In this document: positions 17,445-26,723 of the stretch, in pieces
How positions within the stretch are numbered: position 1 is the first letter of the stretch
How the letters are laid out: each line of letters starts with the position of its first letter
Assembly: GCA_019192545.1 (NCBI GenBank)
Contig: JAHCMI010000012.1
Coordinates: forward strand, 84,885-148,884
From: Rivularia sp. MS3
GTDB taxonomy: Bacteria > Cyanobacteriota > Cyanobacteriia > Cyanobacteriales > Nostocaceae
Direction: 5' to 3'
DNA length: 64,000 nt
Notes under the pieces: model-generated
What the model was told of the DNA's origin: nothing
Databases searched by the model: none
What the model saw: the letters and a program-made list of their open reading frames with translations, nothing else
Position numbers and translations under genes: made by a program

Positions 17445-18623
17445 TTAACTTGTTAAAAACTTATTTATCTTGGCTTTTACTTCTGGTAGCTTCATGTAGG
17501 CATCTGCGGCTTCTAGTAAATTATTGATATTTTCTTGGCTTGCATCGTCTAAATCATCGCTCAGATGTTTACCGGTTAAATGTTTATCAAGCTTAAATTG
17601 TAAGCGTACAATTTGTTCGTGAACTATTTGCTTGCTAATATATTCGTAGATATCGGAAGAACCATCAAACAATACGCCAACAATCGGACGCGCCCATTCA
17701 AACAAACCCCAGGCTCGTGCTTTTTCAAAAGGGATAATTCGAGTTCTATCTCCGGTGCCGATGGAAAGTACGCTAATATCTTTGGGTGAATAACCACATC
17801 GTAATGCTTCTGCAATACCGCAACTAGAAGGATTATTTGCCGCAACTCCACCATCAATAGCCGAATATATAGTTTTAATTGAATAAGTAGATGTTTTATC
17901 GGGAATTCTATCCCAAGCTGGGTTTACAGTTGCTTTTCTACTAGAACCAATATAATTTTTAATAACTCTAGTTTGTCCGCTACCTCTACCGTCGGTAATT
18001 CTAATTTCAGCATTTTCATATACTGCATCTACGGTAGATTCATTATCGCTAAAAATAATAGTATTTATACTTGCGTCTTTAACGTTGCCAATAACTCTTT
18101 TATCTAATTTATGTGCGGGGAAATAAGTCGGAGCCGATGCGGAAGAAACACATACTTCCCATAAAGGAACGTTACCATATGGTTTGTCGGGTCGCCAGCT
18201 TTTAAAAATAATCGGATTGCGTTCAATAGTGTCGTAGGATACTACTAATAATCTGGGAGAAGTTCCGATATCTAAAAGTCTGGTTTCACCAAAAACGCCT
18301 TGTAAAACTTGAATTAAATTATTATCGGAATATTTCGGAGCAGATATACCGTATTTTAATAGTAAAGGAATTCTTTGTAGAGAAAAAAGGCTTTGATAGG
18401 GAAAAATACTTGAGCTTTTATTCTCAAAAAAATCGACAATATCTTCACAATTACGTCCTGTTGCGATAGCAGCCGCCACAATAGAACCTGTAGAAGTTCC
18501 TACAACTAAATCAAAGTACTCGTTTAACGGACGATTAATTTGCTTTTCGATATTCGCCAACATTTTTGCTGCAACAATTCCTCTAACCCCTCCACCATCT
18601 AGGCTTAATATCCGAAAAGGCAT
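17445..18623 (-). CDS. Patatin-like phospholipase with an inserted beta module
   Basis: About 392 residues from ATG 18623, which follows GGGAGA by 9 nt; the longer frame to 18719 adds 32 hydrophobic residues and is less likely. Patatin motifs are intact: oxyanion loop DGGGVRG (9-15), nucleophile motif GTSTG (Ser44), and the catalytic DGG (Asp257). Expected activity is lipid acyl hydrolysis. Between SSASAPTYFPAH (about 160-171) and the DGG, roughly 65 extra residues are inserted (about 185-251), including ITDGRGSGQTRVIKNYIG and ATVNPAWDRIPDKTSTYSI. This pattern resembles repeats in phage structural proteins and other beta-rich proteins. The neighbour upstream is divergent. Confidence 0.88.
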   Translation of the reverse strand: MPFRILSLDGGGVRGIVAAKMLANIEKQINRPLNEYFDLVVGTSTGSIVAAAIATGRNCEDIVDFFENKSSSIFPYQSLFSLQRIPLLLKYGISAPKYSDNNLIQVLQGVFGETRLLDIGTSPRLLVVSYDTIERNPIIFKSWRPDKPYGNVPLWEVCVSSASAPTYFPAHKLDKRVIGNVKDASINTIIFSDNESTVDAVYENAEIRITDGRGSGQTRVIKNYIGSSRKATVNPAWDRIPDKTSTYSIKTIYSAIDGGVAANNPSSCGIAEALRCGYSPKDISVLSIGTGDRTRIIPFEKARAWGLFEWARPIVGVLFDGSSDIYEYISKQIVHEQIVRLQFKLDKHLTGKHLSDDLDDASQENINNLLEAADAYMKLPEVKAKINKFLTS

Positions 18624-19006
18624 TTCGATAATTCTCCCTGTATGATTATTGATAAATATATATTTGCCGGAGTATATTATTAATAATATTGGTAGTAACT
18701 GCAATAATAAAATATACAAAATACGGAAGTAATGATAGTAAATTTTTGATAGCAGTTTTAATTAATAAGTTTTATAATTTTTGATATTCGAGCTTTACTT
18801 ATATTAAACAGGTAATATTCTCAATTTAAACTTTAGTATAGACATCTTGCTCATATCAAAAGCTATAAAAATGAAAATATGTTATCGTTTTTCGATTGGT
18901 AAACTTTGCATTGTGATTTTTCTGTAAAATCACTTGTTTATTAAAAAACAATTAGCTAATCTGACAGTTAGTCTACATAAAAATACTTGTTTGGGAGTAA
19001 TTAAGG
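18624..19006. other. Divergent AT-rich intergenic region
   Basis: Carries the promoters of the patatin gene (minus) and the secreted hydrolase (plus). No gene or strong hairpin seen. Confidence 0.5.
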
Positions 19007-20050
19007 GTGACGAAGCTTAAAGCATTATCAGTAGCATCCGCTAGTGCAGCATTAGTTCTTTCAAGTACGGTGCAAACAGCTAAAGCTGCAAACTTCAACC
19101 CCGCGCCAATTTATCAGGATTTTGGTAGCTACAGCACGATTATTTCTAGAAACAATGATTTAGCAGATATTTATTTTCCCAAACCTAAAGATTCACAGAC
19201 AGAGAATAATTCTTTTCCTGTAGCTTTGTTATTGCAAGGTGCCAATGTAGATAAATCAAGCTATTCTAAATACGCTAGTATTGTGGCTCGCTACGGTTTT
19301 GTGGTAGTTGTACCGAATAGAAAGCGAACGATTTCACAATTTGGTAGAACGGGACTTTTTGCTGAAACTTCTCAGATAGATAATGTTTTAGCACAGATAA
19401 AAGCAGAAGATTTATTACCGAATTCACCTATAAAAGGTATTGTAAATACAGATAAATTAGCATTATTAGGTCATTCTTTCGGGGGCGCTGTTGGACTATC
19501 AGCAATTGCAAACACTTGTATCCCTCTTATATGCGAAGGTTCGTTTGAGCAACCAGACGAATTAGTTGCAGGAGCATTTTTTGGCGCAAACCTCCGCAAC
19601 CAAGCCACACAGGAATTTATCCCCATTAACAATTCAAAAATTCCTACGGCATTAATACAGGGAACCCGCGATGGTGTAGCCCTTCCTTTCCGAGCCGAAA
19701 GAACTTACGATAATATTCAAAATCCTCCCAAAGCTTTAATTAGCATTTTAGGTGCAAATCACTACGGTATTACCAATACTAATAACCCTGATGGACCATT
19801 TTCAGACCCTAATAATCCAACAATACCTCAAGAAGTGGCGGTAGAAACTGTTGCCCGTTGGAGTGGTTTATTTTTACGCGCTAGCGTACTCAACGATAAA
19901 AAAGCTTTTGATTATGTATATTCGACTGGTGATGCATTGGATAAAAACGTAAAAGTTACGAGTCAAATAAAATCAGTTCCCGAAACTTCTTTTATCTGGG
20001 GTTTAGGATTTTTTAGTATTGGGATTTTATTGTGGAAACGAAAAAAGTAA
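19007..20050 (+). CDS. Secreted alpha/beta hydrolase with PEP-CTERM-like tail
   Basis: 347 residues from GTG 19007, preceded by GGGAG at 9 nt. A signal peptide covers about 1-27 (ASAALVLSSTVQTAKA). The hydrolase core has PVALLLQGANVDKSSYSKYA, a nucleophile elbow LLGHSFGGA, and IQGTRDGVALP followed by LGANHYGI for the Asp and His; it is close to the chlorophyllase/dienelactone hydrolase shape. The C-terminus VPETSFIWGLGFFSIGILLW then KRKK is a PEP-CTERM-like sorting signal (short motif, hydrophobic helix, basic end), with VPET instead of VPEP. Four cysteine-poor regions and two Cys (CIPLIC) suggest a disulfide. Substrate unknown. Confidence 0.85.
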   Translation: MTKLKALSVASASAALVLSSTVQTAKAANFNPAPIYQDFGSYSTIISRNNDLADIYFPKPKDSQTENNSFPVALLLQGANVDKSSYSKYASIVARYGFVVVVPNRKRTISQFGRTGLFAETSQIDNVLAQIKAEDLLPNSPIKGIVNTDKLALLGHSFGGAVGLSAIANTCIPLICEGSFEQPDELVAGAFFGANLRNQATQEFIPINNSKIPTALIQGTRDGVALPFRAERTYDNIQNPPKALISILGANHYGITNTNNPDGPFSDPNNPTIPQEVAVETVARWSGLFLRASVLNDKKAFDYVYSTGDALDKNVKVTSQIKSVPETSFIWGLGFFSIGILLWKRKK

Positions 20051-20053
20051 TTT

Positions 20054-20683
20054 TCAAGCTGCATTATGTGCCATCCATAAACAATCATCAAGTTTGAAAT
20101 TTGTGAATGTAGCTTCAAAAGATGATTTCAAGGGGCTACAGGCATACAAACCAAAACTTATAGTTTCCTCTGGTGGTGCAGGAGGATCGAGTTTACCCAT
20201 TTCAACTGATGTCTCACCAAGATAATGTAAATGAAAAATTCTCATTTGCTTAAAATTGATGCCATCTAGTGACGTTTCAATGAGAAAATCTGGCCCTCGA
20301 CGGTTGAGACGATACCATATTGTAGTTGTCGTAGGTATATCTGTTGTTGCCCAATCCGAATAACCATAATTAGTAACAACGCTACCCAAACGTGAAAAAT
20401 TTTCGGTTTCAAATTCAATAGATGCTTTAAACCAGTTATCGCTATTGATATAAATAATTAAACCGCATTGATCGAATTTAACTTGATATTCAAATGACGC
20501 TTGTACCGTAAATGAAAAATTGCTTCTATTTTCAACTAAAACAGCCGGAGCATTATCATTTCTAAATCCATAGTAACTACGCTGCCAGAAATCCGTATTT
20601 GGCTCTGTTGTGATTTTCACAAACTGGTGATTATTTTCAAAAAATTTCGGTTGATTCAGCCACTTACCGTTAGAAAAATCCAT
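20054..20683 (-). CDS. DUF1349 (concanavalin-like) protein
   Basis: About 209 residues from ATG 20683; AGGA lies 5 nt before it. The frame extends to a GTG at 20698 but that would overlap the Shine-Dalgarno. DUF1349 pattern: KFFENNHQFVKITTEPNTDFWQRSYYGF, QASFEYQVKFDQCGLIIYIN, WFKASIEFE, and the C-terminal GLYACSPLKSSFEATFTNF. This is a jelly-roll fold of about 200 residues related to glycan-binding lectin-like domains and to yeast Regulation-of-enolase protein 1; function unknown. Its stop is 4 nt from the stop of the convergent hydrolase gene. Confidence 0.85.
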   Translation of the reverse strand: MDFSNGKWLNQPKFFENNHQFVKITTEPNTDFWQRSYYGFRNDNAPAVLVENRSNFSFTVQASFEYQVKFDQCGLIIYINSDNWFKASIEFETENFSRLGSVVTNYGYSDWATTDIPTTTTIWYRLNRRGPDFLIETSLDGINFKQMRIFHLHYLGETSVEMGKLDPPAPPEETISFGLYACSPLKSSFEATFTNFKLDDCLWMAHNAA

Positions 20684-21186
20684 ATTAATCCTGTTCACCA
20701 GCTATTATTCACGCATTTTATTCCTTGCTTTCTAACGTAGTCGCGATAAGTAATGAACGCAAACGATTATATTACACGCTTGGAGTATCCGAATTCAAAA
20801 AGCTGTTTTTATTTTCAATTTAATTTGAATTTAAAAGTAGTAAAAAAAATTTTAGTGGTAAAGCATGAGATAATAGAAGAAATTAAATATTATTTTTTAA
20901 TATAATGGCAGTGTTAGCAATTTTTTTATAATGGTTATGCCTTCCCATTATAAAAATTACTTTATACAGAAAATAATACCACGAAACTGTTACTAATCAA
21001 AAAACTCGCTACTTTTCTCGAATTCGTTATCAAGCAATTATCTATACAGATAAAGTAAAAAAGTAAGTAATTATCTCATTATAGACGGGATTAAATAGGA
21101 TGCATTTGTAATAAATACAGCACAAAAAAAAGACGTAGTACGGCTACGTCTATACTTTACTGCTAAAATTACCAATTACCAATTCC
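20684..21186. other. Intergenic region, AT-rich
   Basis: No gene seen. Holds the leader of the DUF1349 gene and the terminator of the next minus-strand gene at its far end. Confidence 0.5.
21124..21151 (-). terminator. Rho-independent terminator
   Basis: On the minus strand AGACGTAG, 5-nt loop, CTACGTCT, then eight T. Arms 21131-21138 and 21144-21151 are perfect complements. It ends the 21187-22173 gene. Confidence 0.85.
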
Positions 21187-22173
21187 CTATTTACCTTGAA
21201 TATCCAAATCTACTTTTAAAGTAGAATTTAGAGGCGTTTCTTCCAAAGTATTGATATTTTTACCAATATATTTACTGTCAGCTAGTAAGGAAAGCTGTGA
21301 ATTTATTGGCATTACTTTATCAAGGTCAACTGTAGCTTTTCCTTCGGCTCTACTTCTAAATGTTTGTAGAGTCAAAATACCGTCTAAAGGCAATCCTGGA
21401 TAGTCAATTACTTGAGAAGATTTTTCTTGTTGCTGCAAATTAACGTTTAAAGTAGCAACACCATTTTTAACATTGACTAACTCATAAGTAGTAGTTTGAT
21501 TCAGATTAATTCCGTTGATGCTAGTATCGGAACTAACTTGCCATTTTGCACCAGTTCCTATAGCTTCTGCTGGTAGCGGAGAAGATAACTGTTGTAAAGA
21601 ATTAGATAATTGTTCGACGAGAAACTTGATATTTACATCTACTGTTTTAGGAATTGCGTAATTTAGTTTTTTAGTTCTTCCTTGATTATCAATTACAGCA
21701 GCAGCTCTAAAATTCTCTAATTGTCCTATTTGCTTGCTAATTACTTTAATTAATTCCGGACGAGTTTGAGCATCGCCTTTGATTTTGACATCGGAATAAG
21801 CAATATCATAGTGAATATCTCCATTAGAATCTACCTTTTTAACAGTAGAATCTAAAGTAATTAGATAAGCTGGTAACTTTGCTCTAGGCATTTTAAAATC
21901 ACCAATAGACATCAAAGTGTCTTTATTCAAAGTGACATTTATAGTTTGCTTGGTACCAACCTTTGGAGTGAAACGTAATTTTTCTTTGTTACCAGTTCCC
22001 GTACTAATAACTTTTAATTGTGGAACTTTTGCAGCTTGAGTTTTAGTAGCTTGCTTTTGAGTTTGAATAACTACAGAAGAAGAGGTTTGAGCGTTGACAC
22101 TTCTTAAATTTTGCTCTAATCCCCATCCAGCAAAAACTAGAAAAATCGAACTAGCTAGAAATAATCTTTTCAT
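21187..22173 (-). CDS. Secreted protein of unknown function (DUF6263-like)
   Basis: 328 residues with a signal peptide (KRLFLASSIFLVFAGWGL ... VNAQ, cleavage near 29). The mature part repeats short beta-rich segments: LRFTPKVGTKQTINVTLN, ITLDSTVKKVDSNGDIHYDI, WQVSSDTSINGINLNQTTTY. The layout (a measured 'K-x-G' lead, then 'D-x-N-G' strands) resembles the DUF6263 family, but I am not certain. No catalytic motif or transmembrane anchor. Monocistronic with a strong terminator. Confidence 0.65.
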   Translation of the reverse strand: MKRLFLASSIFLVFAGWGLEQNLRSVNAQTSSSVVIQTQKQATKTQAAKVPQLKVISTGTGNKEKLRFTPKVGTKQTINVTLNKDTLMSIGDFKMPRAKLPAYLITLDSTVKKVDSNGDIHYDIAYSDVKIKGDAQTRPELIKVISKQIGQLENFRAAAVIDNQGRTKKLNYAIPKTVDVNIKFLVEQLSNSLQQLSSPLPAEAIGTGAKWQVSSDTSINGINLNQTTTYELVNVKNGVATLNVNLQQQEKSSQVIDYPGLPLDGILTLQTFRSRAEGKATVDLDKVMPINSQLSLLADSKYIGKNINTLEETPLNSTLKVDLDIQGK

Positions 22174-22505
22174 GTGTTTATATGATTACAATTTGAAGTA
22201 TTAAGTGTACGGTAAGGGAAATTGCAGACGAAACGATTAACTATTCTACCTTCAGATAGCAAAAAAATTAGATAAATAATTACAATCAGTTTTAGCGGAC
22301 TTTAAAGATGATAAACTGATGGATTGCAAACGGTTGAATCTCGTTTTATTGACAACTCAGTATATTTGAAAGTTCCCAAGTATTGGAAACAGCGAACAGT
22401 CAGCTGTTAAGAGTGAACAGTCAACTGTTAAGAGTTGAGTAATTACCAATTACCAACTACCAATTACCAATCCCCCCATGCCTAGTTCCCAATTCCTAAA
22501 TTATT
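22174..22505. other. Divergent intergenic region with heptamer repeats
   Basis: Tandem GTCAACTGTTAAGAGT and CCAATTACCAACTACC units fill about 22385-22475, up to 25 nt before the ribokinase start. No gene seen. Confidence 0.55.
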
Positions 22506-23426
22506 ATGAGTATTATCGTCTTCGGCAGCATTAATATGGACTTGGTAGCGACAGCACCTCATTTACCGACTGCTGGAGAAACTTTGTTAGGGCATGATTT
22601 TTTTCAAGCACCGGGTGGTAAAGGTGCTAATCAAGCAGTCGCGATCGCAAAGTTAGGCATTCCCACGGAAATTATTGGACGTGTTGGCAAAAAAAGTTTT
22701 AGCGAGGAACTTATTTATTATCTCCAAGCTGCCGGTGTCAAAACAGACAATGTGTTTGTGGATGAAACAGTAAGTTCTGGTGTGGCAATTATTAATGTAG
22801 ATGATGCCGGTGAAAATCAAATCGTAGTGATTCCCGGTGCAAACGGACGGGTAAATTTAGAAGATGTAGAAAGATTATCGCCGCTATTACCCCACGCAAA
22901 AGCACTTTTACTACAATTAGAAATTCCCCTATCTGCTGTAATTGCAGCAGCAGAGGCAGCACAAAAAGCCGGAGTAAAAGTAATTTTCGACCCCGCACCA
23001 GCACAAAAAGAGTTACCAGAAGAACTTTACCCCTTAGTAGATATTCTGACACCGAATGAAGTTGAAGCCGCTCAATTAGTAGGTTTTCCGGTGAATAGGG
23101 AAGATTCCGCCAAGAAAGCAGCAGAAGTTTTATTGCAAAAAGGCGTAAAATGTGCAGTTGTTAAACTTGGTGCCAAAGGCGTTTATTGTGCTACCCAGAC
23201 AGAAAGCTTTTTTACACCCGCATTTTCCGTAAAAACTGTTGATACCACAGCCGCAGGAGATGCTTTCAACGGAGGATTAGCCGCAGCAATTTCTCAAGAA
23301 CTTTCCTTACATCAAGCCATAATTTGGGGTAGTGCAGCAGGTGCTTTAGCTGCAACCAAATCCGGCGCACAGCCTTCGCTACCAGATAGAGATACGTTCG
23401 ATAAATTTTTACAAGAAATGAAATAG
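22506..23426 (+). CDS. rbsK: Ribokinase (PfkB family)
   Basis: 306 residues, full length. PfkB signature 1 is present as GGKGANQAVAIAKLG (about 38-52) and signature 2 as DTTAAGDAFNGGLAAA (catalytic Asp in AGDAF). Opening VFGSINMDLVATAPHLPTAG is typical of ribokinases, including the substrate-contact N-x-D. It phosphorylates D-ribose to ribose 5-phosphate; other pentoses or nucleosides cannot be excluded. It lies 82 nt before a cytosine deaminase-like gene, suggesting nucleoside or base salvage. Confidence 0.88.
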   Translation: MSIIVFGSINMDLVATAPHLPTAGETLLGHDFFQAPGGKGANQAVAIAKLGIPTEIIGRVGKKSFSEELIYYLQAAGVKTDNVFVDETVSSGVAIINVDDAGENQIVVIPGANGRVNLEDVERLSPLLPHAKALLLQLEIPLSAVIAAAEAAQKAGVKVIFDPAPAQKELPEELYPLVDILTPNEVEAAQLVGFPVNREDSAKKAAEVLLQKGVKCAVVKLGAKGVYCATQTESFFTPAFSVKTVDTTAAGDAFNGGLAAAISQELSLHQAIIWGSAAGALAATKSGAQPSLPDRDTFDKFLQEMK

Positions 23427-23508
23427 TAATTGGTAATTGATAATTGTTAACTGCTCACTGCTCACTGTTTCCGCTCTCCCTTCCACATATAATATTTAAT
23501 AAAAAACT

Positions 23509-24822
23509 ATGATTGATACAATCCTACGTCGGGGTAGAGTAGTTTCATTTAATACAGAAGAAAGCCAAATTATAGATATTGCTATTAAAGAAGGTAAAAT
23601 TACAGCAATTTCCCCGAATTTGAAGGAATCTGCTTCTCAAGAAATCGATTTATCAGAAAAATTAATTTCTTCTCCCTTTGTTGAATCGCATATTCATTTA
23701 GATTCGGTTTTAACTGCCGGAGAACCCCGTTGGAACGAGAGTGGGACGCTATTTGAAGGAATCAAAATTTGGGGCGATCGCAAACGTAAAATTTCCATCG
23801 AAGATGTGAAAAATCGCGCTTTGACGATGTTGAAACAACAAGCGGCTCAAGGTATATTATTTGTCAGAACCCATGCAGATGTCAGCGAACCGCAGTTAAT
23901 TGCGCTACGGGCTTTACTTGAATTGCGCTCGGAAGTCAAAGATTGGATGACAATGCAGGTTGTTGCATTTCCTCAAGATGGGATTTATTCGCATTCGCAA
24001 AATGAGGTTTTACTCGAAAAAGCTTTAGAAATGGGTGCGGATGTGGTAGGAGGAATCCCCCATTATGAATTAACCAGAGAAGATGGTGTGCGCTCGGTAA
24101 AAAAGACATTTGAATTAGCGGAAAAATACAACCGTTTGATTGACATCCATTGCGATGAAATTGATGACGAACAATCGCGGTTTTTAGAAGTTGTTGCGGC
24201 TGAAGCTATTCGTAGAAAAAATGGTAGTAGAGTTACAGCCAGCCATACAACCGCTTTTGGCTCTTACAACAATGCCTATGCGTTTAAATTAATGGGTTTT
24301 CTCCAACAGGCTCAAATCAATTTTATCGCCAATCCGTTGATTAATATTACCTTGCAAGGACGTGCCGATACTTATCCCAAACGCCGGGGAGTCACCCGCG
24401 TCAAGGAGCTATGGCAGAATAACTTAAATATTAGTTTTGGTCACGATTGCGTTCAAGACCCTTGGTATAGTTTGGGTACGGGAAGCATGTTAGATGTGGC
24501 TCATATGGGAGTTCATATTTGTCACATGACTGGGCGCGATGAAGTAAATGCTTGTTATCAAATGGTTACAGGCAATGGAGCTAAGACATTAAATTTAGGA
24601 AATAAATACGGTGTTGAAGTTGGTAAACCTGCATCTTTGATTGTCTTAGACGCAAAAGACTACTACGACGCTGTTCGTACTCGCATTCAACCACTTTACG
24701 TCATTTCCCAAGGTAAAATCATTGCTGCAACTACACCAGCAACCACTAACTTTTCATCGACAGGGATAATACAAAATTCCTCTTCATTAGAAAAATCTGT
24801 TTCCTTATCCAAAGTGCTGTAG
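23509..24822 (+). CDS. codA: Cytosine deaminase-like amidohydrolase
   Basis: 437 residues of the amidohydrolase superfamily. Metal ligands: HIHLDS (first His pair near 61-63), LIDIHCDEIDD (His, then the catalytic-region Glu), ASHTTAF (His), and FGHDCVQDPW (Asp). EPRWNESGTLFEGIKIWGDRK matches the CodA N-terminal region, and GTGSMLDVAHMG follows the catalytic Asp. Likely converts cytosine to uracil or deaminates a related ring; close paralogues act on isoguanine or creatinine. Same direction as the ribokinase gene. Confidence 0.85.
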   Translation: MIDTILRRGRVVSFNTEESQIIDIAIKEGKITAISPNLKESASQEIDLSEKLISSPFVESHIHLDSVLTAGEPRWNESGTLFEGIKIWGDRKRKISIEDVKNRALTMLKQQAAQGILFVRTHADVSEPQLIALRALLELRSEVKDWMTMQVVAFPQDGIYSHSQNEVLLEKALEMGADVVGGIPHYELTREDGVRSVKKTFELAEKYNRLIDIHCDEIDDEQSRFLEVVAAEAIRRKNGSRVTASHTTAFGSYNNAYAFKLMGFLQQAQINFIANPLINITLQGRADTYPKRRGVTRVKELWQNNLNISFGHDCVQDPWYSLGTGSMLDVAHMGVHICHMTGRDEVNACYQMVTGNGAKTLNLGNKYGVEVGKPASLIVLDAKDYYDAVRTRIQPLYVISQGKIIAATTPATTNFSSTGIIQNSSSLEKSVSLSKVL

Positions 24823-25018
24823 ATATCCTATTTTCTGTACCTTTACCCATCGATTCAACAACCTGCGGTCAATGTATAGATATTTATCTATGATTACGAT
24901 TATAAATATCAAGGTTATGATGGACAACTTGATGAAATAATTAATCTTGTTTTAATTTCTAAAGTTGTAAATCACTTTGAAAAATTTTCTTTTGCAAACT
25001 AAAATTCAACAAAATAGC

Positions 25019-25615
25019 ATGAAATCATTTAAATTGGTAGCATTGACATTAGTATTAATTTCGGGAAGTATATTAGCTACCTCTTGTAATGAGAATGCAT
25101 CTTCAGCTAACAACGTGAATTCAGAAGCTCCGAATAGTTCAGATAATTGTATTACTGAGAAAGATGTTATCGATGCTCAAGAAACTTGGGGTAATGCAGT
25201 TATTGAAATTGGCAAAGCATACAAAAATAAAGGAGACTATACAACCGTAGCAGTAGAAACTGTTGATAATCTATACGGTTATGATGAAGGAAAAGTTTTA
25301 TTCAAGCCTACTTTAGCTTCAGAAGGACAGTTTCGTTTAACGGAAGAAGAAGCTGTATCATATTTTGTCAAAGGTAAAGTTGGTGAAGACAAAGGATTTG
25401 CACTTCGACCTTGGAGTAAAGTACGATTTGAAAATGCCGGAGTCAGCGTTGGTTGTAGTGATGCCGTCGCTATGGGCAATTACTATTTCACCGATGCCAA
25501 TACTGGTAAAGAAACAAAAGTTGAATATACTTTTGGTTATCGTAGAAACAACGATGGCAAGCTGCTGATTGACTTACATCATTCTTCTTTACCATTTAAT
25601 CCTACCGAACAGTAA
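25019..25615 (+). CDS. Lipoprotein with SnoaL/NTF2-like domain
   Basis: 198 residues from ATG 25019; the TTG at 24977 would place 14 odd residues before a normal signal peptide. The signal FKLVALTLVLISGSILATSC ends in a lipobox-like ATSC, so it is probably lipid-anchored. The mature part has ITEKDVIDAQETWGNAVIEIG, GKVLFKPTLASEGQFRLTEEEAVSYFVKG and KVEYTFGYRRNNDGKLLIDLHHSS, a cone-shaped NTF2-like fold pattern. Homologues are sometimes listed as phosphoribosyl-AMP cyclohydrolase, which the sequence does not support. No known function. Confidence 0.7.
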   Translation: MKSFKLVALTLVLISGSILATSCNENASSANNVNSEAPNSSDNCITEKDVIDAQETWGNAVIEIGKAYKNKGDYTTVAVETVDNLYGYDEGKVLFKPTLASEGQFRLTEEEAVSYFVKGKVGEDKGFALRPWSKVRFENAGVSVGCSDAVAMGNYYFTDANTGKETKVEYTFGYRRNNDGKLLIDLHHSSLPFNPTEQ

Positions 25616-25654
25616 TTTAATTTTAATTTTTGACAACGTAAAAGTTATTTAATC

Positions 25655-25690
25655 TAGTAGCCCAAAATTTTTAGAGGCTGCTATTTTTTT
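25655..25690 (+). terminator. Rho-independent terminator
   Basis: TAGTAGCC (25655-25662) pairs with GGCTGCTA (25676-25683) with one G-T pair, then seven T. It follows the lipoprotein gene by 40 nt. Confidence 0.8.
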
Positions 25691-25856
25691 AGATCGCAAT
25701 TAATCTAATTATGTTGTCAAATTTAGCAATTATATTAAATTTGTTTGTATTGGAATAATTCTAGTTTCCTCTTCTTCCCTCTTCCTCCGTGTTCTCTGTG
25801 TCTCTGCGGTTTTTTATCCCAAGCCAATGCTACTTAACTTAATTTTACTTTTACTA

Positions 25857-26246
25857 TTAATCTAACAAAAAAGAAACATGAGCAGAAACAACTTTCCAGC
25901 CTTCTGAAAAACGCTGCCACATTTGGCTTTGTCTGCCATAACGCTGTTCACCATTGATAAAGCGACGAAATTCGAGAGTTATTACCGCACTATCTTCACC
26001 AAAAGTAACTACTTTCAAATTAATGATTTCTCGTTCTAATCTAAAATTTGGGCGTGAATTGCGAAAAGCTCTGATATCTTCAGCACCATATTGATTTTCA
26101 TTTAATCCAAAACGAACCACATCCATAGAATCCCAAAAAAATCCATCCAGCACATCTGTATTGTTACTACATAAAGCCGCTTCGTACTTCATATACAACT
26201 CTGTCAACTCAGCTACCAAAGCTGGATTATTAACGGTATTATCCAT
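25857..26246 (-). CDS. HpxZ/AtzH-like NTF2-fold protein
   Basis: About 129 residues from ATG 26246, preceded by GAGG at 5 nt; an upstream ATG at 26279 is less likely. The sequence follows the AtzH/HpxZ (DUF3225) pattern: LVAELTELYMKYEAALCSNN, LDGFFWDSMDVVRFGLNENQ, YGAEDIRAFRNSRP, GRQSQMWQRFSEGWKVVSAH. Relatives sit in oxalurate (hpx), cyanurate/atrazine or amidase gene sets as helper proteins. Here it lies near a codA-like deaminase but on the opposite strand, so a link to ring-nitrogen catabolism is inference. Confidence 0.8.
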   Translation of the reverse strand: MDNTVNNPALVAELTELYMKYEAALCSNNTDVLDGFFWDSMDVVRFGLNENQYGAEDIRAFRNSRPNFRLEREIINLKVVTFGEDSAVITLEFRRFINGEQRYGRQSQMWQRFSEGWKVVSAHVSFLLD

Positions 26247-26723
26247 AATTTCCTCAATAATCTTTACCACAAAATACATCTTACGTGATACAAATTAATA
26301 GGTTCTCAAAACTTTACACATAGCCTTGCTTTTTGAAAGGGTTGAAGAAATCCGAATGTTTAAATAACTGGTTGGAAAACGATTTGTGCCTCCCGAGTAT
26401 AGGATAGTTAAATTGAAACAATTATCTGTGCTTTAGATATTACTAACAAAGTCCCGGTAACATTATAAATTGTGCAAAGAATAAGCAAACAAAGAAACTA
26501 TATAGTATCAGATAGTGGCGAAAATAATAAAATATTGATTTTAAGTTTACGCTTTTTTATTCCGATTATTTTCCTGTCTTGATATAGTACAAATATAGAA
26601 ACTTATGATATTATCTTTTAATTAAAATAGCACTACGTCATTAGGTAAGGACATCAATAAAGACTTTAACATATAGACCTTTAACCGTATCCGTAGCGCT
26701 ATATTAGTTTTTAATTAAAATTG
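26247..26723. other. Intergenic region
   Basis: AT-rich, no gene, hairpin or repeat that I can support. Confidence 0.4.

Noticed and set aside
17445..18623. CBASS antiphage effector (CapV)
   Set aside because: No CD-NTase or ancillary gene is adjacent; a patatin alone does not support it.
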